A DNA stretch of 27,247 nt, taken from NCBI GenBank assembly GCA_019421385.1, contig JAHZFK010000018.1:1-27247 (forward strand), written 5' to 3'. The position numbers and the translations under genes were made by a program. This document shows positions 23,555-27,247 of this stretch, piece by piece. Below the pieces are notes generated by a model that was not told the origin of the DNA, made no database searches, and saw only the letters and a program-made list of their open reading frames with translations. The first letter of the stretch is position 1, and each line of letters starts with the position of its first letter. This stretch comes from Clostridiales bacterium (lineage in GTDB: Bacteria; Bacillota; Clostridia; Oscillospirales; Butyricicoccaceae).

Positions 23555-23887
23555 ATGGGACTGTTTGGTAGAAAAAAGGCGGAAACAGGCTGCTGCTCCT
23601 GCACCCCAGCGGCTGCTGCTGAAGCAAGTGCAGCAGGAGAGACTTCCGGCATCAAGGTGCTTGGCTCCGGCTGCGCAAAGTGCAACGAGCTGGAAGCCGC
23701 CACAAAAGCCGCACTGGCTGAGCTGGGTATGGACACAACCATCGACCATGTGACCGACTTCGCCAAAATTGCGTCTTACGGTGTTATGACCACCCCAGCG
23801 CTGGTTGTGGACGGCAAGGTCGTATCCTACGGCAAGGTGCTCAAGCCGGAGGAAGTCAAGGCGCTGCTGCAAAAGGTCAGGGGGTAA
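23555..23887 (+). CDS. Small thioredoxin-fold protein
   Basis: A 110-residue protein. The C-terminal ~78 residues form a small thioredoxin-like domain with the CXXC active site Cys40-Ala-Lys-Cys43 and the cis-Pro region MTTPALVVDGK. Such redox-active proteins (Thioredoxin_3) often accompany ArsP-like permeases. The N-terminal ~30 residues are a Lys- and Ala-rich tail carrying Cys13, Cys14 and Cys16 (GCCSC), which could bind a metal or metalloid. GGAGG lies 7 bases upstream of the ATG and the permease stop is 13 bases away. It may reduce or pass arsenic to the permease, or act as electron donor to ArsC; neither is shown. Confidence 0.88.
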   Translation: MGLFGRKKAETGCCSCTPAAAAEASAAGETSGIKVLGSGCAKCNELEAATKAALAELGMDTTIDHVTDFAKIASYGVMTTPALVVDGKVVSYGKVLKPEEVKALLQKVRG

Positions 23888-23890
23888 GCC

Positions 23891-24307
23891 ATGAAACACA
23901 AACCAAGAGTGGCCTTTGTCTGTGTCCATAACTCATGCCGCAGCCAAATCGCGGAGGCCCTTGGCCGACATTTGGCCAGCGACGTTTTTGAAAGCTGCTC
24001 GGGCGGAACAGAAACCGTGCCGCAGATCAATCCGGACGCGGTACGACTGGTGCAAACACTGTATGGCATTGATATGACCGCCACTCAGCGCAGCAAGCTG
24101 TGGACTGAACTTCCCCCGGTGGATATTGTTGTGACCATGGGATGCAATGTCAACTGCCCCACCCTCCCCTGTCGACATCGGGAGGACTGGGGACTGGACG
24201 ACCCAACCGGGCAAAGCGATGCTGTGTTCCGCGAAACGATCCGGCGAATTCATGAGAATGTGCTGTCCCTGCGCGATCGAATTGCCTGCGGCCTGCTGAA
24301 TGGTTAA
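23891..24307 (+). CDS. arsC: Arsenate reductase, low-molecular-weight phosphatase type
   Basis: A 138-residue reductase that converts arsenate to arsenite, of the thioredoxin-coupled ArsC type. The P-loop CX5R begins at Cys11 (CVHNSCRS), and the Cys relay is in VTMGCNVNCP (Cys85 and Cys89, with a further Cys94). The acidic loop WGLDDPTG supplies the general acid Asp. Start is 3 bases after the thioredoxin stop, with CAGGGGG upstream. Its presence next to arsR and an ArsP-like permease makes arsenic resistance the best reading of this unit. Confidence 0.93.
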   Translation: MKHKPRVAFVCVHNSCRSQIAEALGRHLASDVFESCSGGTETVPQINPDAVRLVQTLYGIDMTATQRSKLWTELPPVDIVVTMGCNVNCPTLPCRHREDWGLDDPTGQSDAVFRETIRRIHENVLSLRDRIACGLLNG

Positions 24308-24311
24308 ACGC

Positions 24312-24363
24312 AAGGTAAATAACCTTACTGCAAACCAGTGTCAGGGAATGACTTATCGACACT
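24312..24363 (+). other. Two small inverted repeats after arsC
   Basis: AAGGT-N5-ACCTT (24312-24326) is followed by AGTGTC-N15-GACACT (24337-24363). Neither has a T-run. Their role is unknown; they precede a strong terminator. Confidence 0.35.
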
Positions 24364-24387
24364 AAAACCCTGTGCTATATTATCATG

Positions 24388-24425
24388 AAAGAAGGTCTGC
24401 GCATCATTCTGCGCAGACCTTCTTT
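24388..24425. terminator. Bidirectional terminator between arsC and the DUF4367 gene
   Basis: A perfect 16-bp stem (24388-24403 with 24410-24425, core GAAGGTCTGCGCA) around a 6-base loop. The plus strand continues with a T-rich tract, and A residues on the left give the minus strand a short T-run. It ends the converging arsenic and sigma-factor units. Confidence 0.93.
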
Positions 24426-24451
24426 TTCTTTTCCCCAATGCATCTTGCCTG

Positions 24452-25090
24452 TCAATCGGACGTTGCACCATCTATCGGTGCAACACCCGCAATCATCTCT
24501 GACCACAGTTCCTCACTTAAGGGGATATCCGAAATAATGCAATAGCTGTAGGTATCATCCTGCCATTCCGCAATGGTATAACCACGATTTGTGTCGTCAT
24601 ACAGAACCGCATGGTTTGCATCAATCTGGTGTCCGCTGTCTGTATGATGATTTCCAATCAGCGCAGCATCCCCTTCACCCATGCAGTATTTGATCTGCTG
24701 CTCGCCATCGGAATAAATCACAACCGCCATGCCAAACTGGTTGGCTGCACTTTTAAATGCATAACCATCCGGCAAAACAGCAGGAACTGACAAGGGAAAA
24801 GACAAACTTTCCGCGAGCTGCGTGATGGAAACATACTCCTGCACCCCGCCAACGGCAACAATGGGCGGTTTTGGTTCTCCTTGTCCCCATGCGGTACCGC
24901 TATGATGAATCATTGTTGTACCGCTGACGGCCAACACAAGGCACGCTGCGACTAGGCCCGCTATCTTATACCGGCGCACCCGCTTCTGACGATTCAGACA
25001 AGCGTCAATTCCATTTTGCAAGCGGGAAAGCATTTCAGGCGTCACATGAATTTTTTCCATGATCTGATTATATTTCATCATCAAAATCAT
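24452..25090 (-). CDS. DUF4367 membrane protein, probable anti-sigma factor
   Basis: A 212-residue protein with a short cytoplasmic part (about residues 1-40), one membrane segment (about 42-60) and an outer domain of DUF4367 type from about residue 90 (FPLSVPAVLPDGYAF, YSDGEQQIKYCMGEGD). It is encoded directly after an ECF-like sigma factor with a 23-base overlap, the usual place for an anti-sigma factor. No zinc-type anti-sigma motif (HX3CX2C) is visible in the cytoplasmic part, so the role is inferred from position and topology. The start is uncertain: ATG at 25090 lies only 3 bases after AGGAGG, and ATG at 25081 lies 12 bases after it. Its outer domain resembles the C-terminus of the secreted protein at 25835-26740. 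Confidence 0.8.
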   Translation of the reverse strand: MILMMKYNQIMEKIHVTPEMLSRLQNGIDACLNRQKRVRRYKIAGLVAACLVLAVSGTTMIHHSGTAWGQGEPKPPIVAVGGVQEYVSITQLAESLSFPLSVPAVLPDGYAFKSAANQFGMAVVIYSDGEQQIKYCMGEGDAALIGNHHTDSGHQIDANHAVLYDDTNRGYTIAEWQDDTYSYCIISDIPLSEELWSEMIAGVAPIDGATSD

Positions 25091-25664
25091 ACGCCTCCTT
25101 TAAAATATCTTTTAGCATCCCGCGGCCGCGGTGCAATATGGAACGTACAGTAGTCTCCTTCATCTTCAATATCTCTGCAATCTCTGCCGTGCTGTAGCCC
25201 TCATGATAGAACAAATGGATCGGCTCACGGTATTTGGGCGGCAATGAGCGGACCGCATCCCACACACAGGCCAGTTCGTCATCCAATTCAGCACAGGGAT
25301 ACGCCTCTGTCAGCGCATCCGTCCGCTTATACCAAGTGGAATTCAACTTATTCTTACTCAAATTGATTGCCACGCGCAGCAGCCATGCTTTTTCATGCGC
25401 GCTGCTTTCAAACACCGGTTCCGCGCGAAGATATTGCACAAATGTATCCTGCAATACATCCTCCGCATCATCCATATTATGCAGGTAAGCGTATGCAGCG
25501 CGCAAGACTGCATCACCGTATGTATCAAAAAGATACGATACTTTCTGTTCTGTATATACTTTCGTCTTTTTGCTGCTATGTAAAACCGTCGCCAGCATAT
25601 GAACCAGCCGTTTGATCGACTCAAAATGCCAACACGGCCATTTATGTAAGATATCGGGATTCAT
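25068..25664 (-). CDS. ECF-like RNA polymerase sigma factor
   Basis: Sigma-70 family protein of 198 residues. Region 2 spans about residues 45-110 (YLHNMDDAEDVLQDTFVQYL, then AWLLRVAINLSKN). Region 4 spans about 133-185 (LPPKYREPIHLFYHEGYSTAEIAEILKMKETTVRSILHRGR). There is no region 1.1 or 3, so it is an ECF-like factor, with an N-terminal extension of about 40 residues. I chose the ATG at 25664, with AGGAGG 9 bases upstream; the frame to 25883 runs through the divergent promoter region. Its promoter and that of the divergent gene share a bipartite element, suggesting it recognises both. Confidence 0.9.
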   Translation of the reverse strand: MNPDILHKWPCWHFESIKRLVHMLATVLHSSKKTKVYTEQKVSYLFDTYGDAVLRAAYAYLHNMDDAEDVLQDTFVQYLRAEPVFESSAHEKAWLLRVAINLSKNKLNSTWYKRTDALTEAYPCAELDDELACVWDAVRSLPPKYREPIHLFYHEGYSTAEIAEILKMKETTVRSILHRGRGMLKDILKEAYDFDDEI

Positions 25665-25700
25665 CGGGATCGTCCTCCTGAATGCATTACTTCTATCGTG

Positions 25701-25729
25701 AATACAATTCAAACACCGCAAATGTTGCG
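25701..25729 (-). promoter_or_regulatory. Putative sigma-dependent autopromoter, CGCAAC-N16-TTGTATT
   Basis: On the minus strand CGCAAC (25729-25724), 16 bases, TTGTATT (25707-25701), about 37 bases before the sigma gene start. With the flanking bases the shared form is CGCAACA-N14-ATTGTATT, identical to the plus-strand copy at 25759-25787. A CAAC-type -35 is common for ECF sigma factors. The -35 half overlaps a small palindrome (CCGCAA-N3-TTGCGG, 25716-25730). Confidence 0.65.
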
Positions 25730-25758
25730 GTTGCCAAGAAAAGAAATAAAAAAAATAG

Positions 25759-25787
25759 CGCAACAAATTGAGCCTGCTGATTGTATT
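25759..25787 (+). promoter_or_regulatory. Putative sigma-dependent promoter of the secreted-protein gene
   Basis: CGCAAC (25759-25764), 16 bases, TTGTATT (25781-25787), about 47 bases before the start codon. Sequence and spacing match the sigma gene promoter on the other strand. A weaker sigma-A reading (TTGAGC, 17 bases, TATGAA; 25768-25796) overlaps it. Confidence 0.65.
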
Positions 25788-25834
25788 AGATATGAAACCG
25801 CCTACCGACGGAAAAAATCGAAAGGATGATTTAT

Positions 25835-26740
25835 ATGCGTAAAACGCTTTCTTTATTGACGGCAGTAGCCATCGCAGGTTCAATGGGCGTTACCGCAGTA
25901 GCCGCTGATGCAAATGAACCGCTGGTGGCTGCACCCTCCTCTTTGGTGATTGCAGAGGCACCACTGCAAGTGACTGTAAACGGCCAGTTTGTGACCGCGG
26001 ATACCTATATAGCGAACGGCGGCATCATGGTTCCTGTTCGTGCGGTTGCGGAGGCGCTTGGCTTCCAAGTGACGTGGCACTCTGACCAAACACTCAACCT
26101 GAATAACGGCGACATGCAATGCGATTTCGCCATCGGACAGAACAGCTACATTGTTTATACTGCAAACCCTGATCTAGTCGGCATGAGCGCTCCTTTTGCA
26201 CTTGAATCCGCATCTGAGCTAAAAGGTTCAACAACCTATGTCCCTGTATCGCTATTTGTTCCGCTATTCGGAAACGATCCTGCAACCGTCACAATGGAAG
26301 AGAACACCGTCAACATTTCTCCGGAAGCTTCTTCCGAAGTGGATACCCAAATCCCCTCTCCGCTGACGGAGCATGATACACTTACTGCATTAGAGCAGGC
26401 TGTCAGCTTTCCGATTCAGCAGCCCGCCATGCCGGATGGCTACGCGGTATCCAGCTTGACCGATATCAACCGATCTGTGGCACAGATCACCTATCAAAAC
26501 GGCGATCAAGAACTCGTCTATCGTGTCGGCAAGGGCACCGACGATATCAGCGGCAGCTACGAAGATTATTCTAACAAATGTACGCTCGAAATAGAAGGAG
26601 TAAACGTACAGCTGCGCGGCGAACAAGACTTCCTCGTTGCTGCATGGCACAACAACGGGTTTGCATATTCGGTTTACGCCCCGGCAGGCCTGACCACCGC
26701 GCAGATTTCACAAATTGTAACCAGCACGCTGCAAGCATAA
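25835..26740 (+). CDS. Secreted protein: copper-amine-oxidase-N-like and DUF4367-like domains
   Basis: A 301-residue protein with a Sec signal peptide (MRKTLSLLTAVAIAGSMG...; cleavage near AVA-AD, residue ~27). Next is a domain of the stalk or copper-amine-oxidase N-terminal type (about 45-165; GGIMVPVRAVAEALGF and TYVPVSLFVPLFG). The C-terminal ~115 residues resemble the DUF4367 part of the neighbouring membrane protein (SFPIQQPAMPDGYAV, YQNGDQELVYRVGKG). I chose the ATG at 25835 because AAAGGA lies 8 bases upstream; the ATG at 25826 overlaps that site. No wall anchor is seen, so it is probably released or held at the surface by the first domain. No copper role is implied. Confidence 0.85.
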   Translation: MRKTLSLLTAVAIAGSMGVTAVAADANEPLVAAPSSLVIAEAPLQVTVNGQFVTADTYIANGGIMVPVRAVAEALGFQVTWHSDQTLNLNNGDMQCDFAIGQNSYIVYTANPDLVGMSAPFALESASELKGSTTYVPVSLFVPLFGNDPATVTMEENTVNISPEASSEVDTQIPSPLTEHDTLTALEQAVSFPIQQPAMPDGYAVSSLTDINRSVAQITYQNGDQELVYRVGKGTDDISGSYEDYSNKCTLEIEGVNVQLRGEQDFLVAAWHNNGFAYSVYAPAGLTTAQISQIVTSTLQA

Positions 26741-26746
26741 CAAAGC

Positions 26747-26780
26747 AAAATGCGCCTGAGCATATGCTCAGGCGCATTTT
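26747..26780. terminator. Bidirectional terminator
   Basis: A perfect 34-base palindrome (core TGCGCCTGAGCATATGCTCA) flanked by AAAA on the left and TTTTT on the right. It ends the secreted-protein gene and the converging dehydrogenase gene. Confidence 0.93.
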
Positions 26781-26844
26781 TGATATTTACCCATTCATTC
26801 GAACAGGTTATATAAAACTCGGCTTTTCCAACCTCTGTCGATGA

Positions 26845-27247
26845 TTATTTCACCAGATAACCGCCGTCAACTGGAATAGTGGCTCCATTGAGGTAATCCG
26901 ACGCCGCGGATGCAAGGAACAGTACCGGACCCTTGAGGTCATCTGGGGTGCCCCAGCGGCCAGCCGGGATACGCACGGTGCACTCATCCTTGCGCGCCTG
27001 CGTCATGTTGGCGCACATTTCCGTGTCCATATAACCCGGACAAATGCAGTTGATATTGATGTTGCGGCCTGCGCAATCTACCGCAAGGCTCTTGGTCAGC
27101 TGCGAAACCGCACCCTTGGAAGCAGTGTAAGCCGGTACGGTCGTGCCGCCGAACCAAGTGACCATCGAGCCGATTGTGATGATCTTGCCGCCGGTCGGCT
27201 GCTTGAGCATGATGCGCAGTGCCTTCTGAACCATCAGGAACACTGCA
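26845..27247 (-). CDS. Short-chain dehydrogenase/reductase, 5' end cut by the window
   Basis: C-terminal ~134 residues of an SDR oxidoreductase; the NAD-binding N-terminal half lies beyond the right edge. The visible part shows the catalytic YTASK (YX3K) with an upstream Ser in ITIGSMV, the PGYMDTEM segment, and the C-terminal FLASAASDYLNGATIPVDGGY. It is closest to gluconate 5-dehydrogenase or 2-deoxy-D-gluconate 3-dehydrogenase types, but SDR substrates cannot be told from this portion. The GTG at 27243 is internal, not the start. It ends ahead of the shared terminator at 26747-26780. Confidence 0.9.
   Translation of the reverse strand, partial: AVFLMVQKALRIMLKQPTGGKIITIGSMVTWFGGTTVPAYTASKGAVSQLTKSLAVDCAGRNININCICPGYMDTEMCANMTQARKDECTVRIPAGRWGTPDDLKGPVLFLASAASDYLNGATIPVDGGYLVK

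Noticed and set aside
24337..24363. AGTGTC...GACACT as a recombination (dif-like) site
   Set aside because: The arms and spacing do not fit XerC/XerD sites, and no recombinase or mobile gene is near.
25665..25883. N-terminal extension of the sigma factor
   Set aside because: It would read through both divergent promoter elements and into the neighbouring gene; AGGAGG precedes the ATG at 25664.
1..27247. CRISPR array, insertion sequence, prophage or tRNA
   Set aside because: No regularly spaced repeats, transposase or integrase frames, or cloverleaf sequences were seen on either strand.

Overview
The window looks like a piece of a chromosome from an anaerobic, spore-forming Firmicute of moderately high GC, most likely class Clostridia. 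The evidence is a spoIIGA sporulation gene, an FMN-riboswitch-controlled ribD-ribE-ribBA-ribH operon, Firmicute-type promoters and ribosome binding sites (AGGAGG), a lepA-hemW gene pair and a GldG/DUF4340-type ABC cluster. A species cannot be named from the sequence alone. I see no insertion sequence, phage, CRISPR array, tRNA or rRNA.

Layout. Positions 1-5700 (minus strand) read lepA, hemW, an ACT-domain gene, a UPF0210/DUF711 gene, a terminator, then spoIIGA. From 5750 to 6336 lie the divergent lepA and rib promoters, an FMN riboswitch and two tandem terminator-like hairpins. The riboflavin operon follows (6337-9798, plus) and ends in a terminator shared with the converging ABC operon. Positions 9887-14604 (minus) hold a four-gene ABC operon: ATPase, permease, GldG-like protein and DUF4340 protein. 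Directly upstream of it is an OmpR-type response regulator and histidine kinase pair (14749-16633, minus). A LacI-type regulator (16849-17892, minus) diverges from a sugar-binding lipoprotein, an inositol-dehydrogenase-like oxidoreductase and a hydroxypyruvate-isomerase-like protein (18365-21413, plus). Next come an XRE regulator (minus) and a four-gene arsenic-type operon (arsR, ArsP-like permease, small thioredoxin, arsC; 22132-24307, plus). The right end carries an ECF-like sigma factor with a DUF4367 membrane protein (minus), a divergent secreted protein with a related C-terminal domain (plus), and a short-chain dehydrogenase cut by the window edge.

How the parts work together. Three regulatory circuits can be read from the DNA. 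(1) The promoters of the response regulator/kinase genes and of the ABC operon share one architecture, TTTCAGC-N4-TTTCAGC-N9-(-10 box), so the two-component system probably controls both itself and the Gld-like ABC operon. (2) The 170-bp gap between the sigma gene and the secreted-protein gene carries the same bipartite element, CGCAACA-N14-ATTGTATT, once on each strand and correctly placed for each gene. This suggests a self-activating sigma factor that also drives a secreted relative of its presumed membrane anti-sigma partner. (3) Two copies of an ArsR-type operator, ACATCAAA-N4-TTTGATGT, flank arsR, and a terminator separates arsR from the permease gene. The LacI-type regulator also has candidate operators: an inverted repeat inside its own promoter spacer and a recurring AGCACATA half-site near the target promoter.

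The first two circuits are the best candidates for little-described systems. All functional calls rest on reading the sequence and on family knowledge; no database search was possible.
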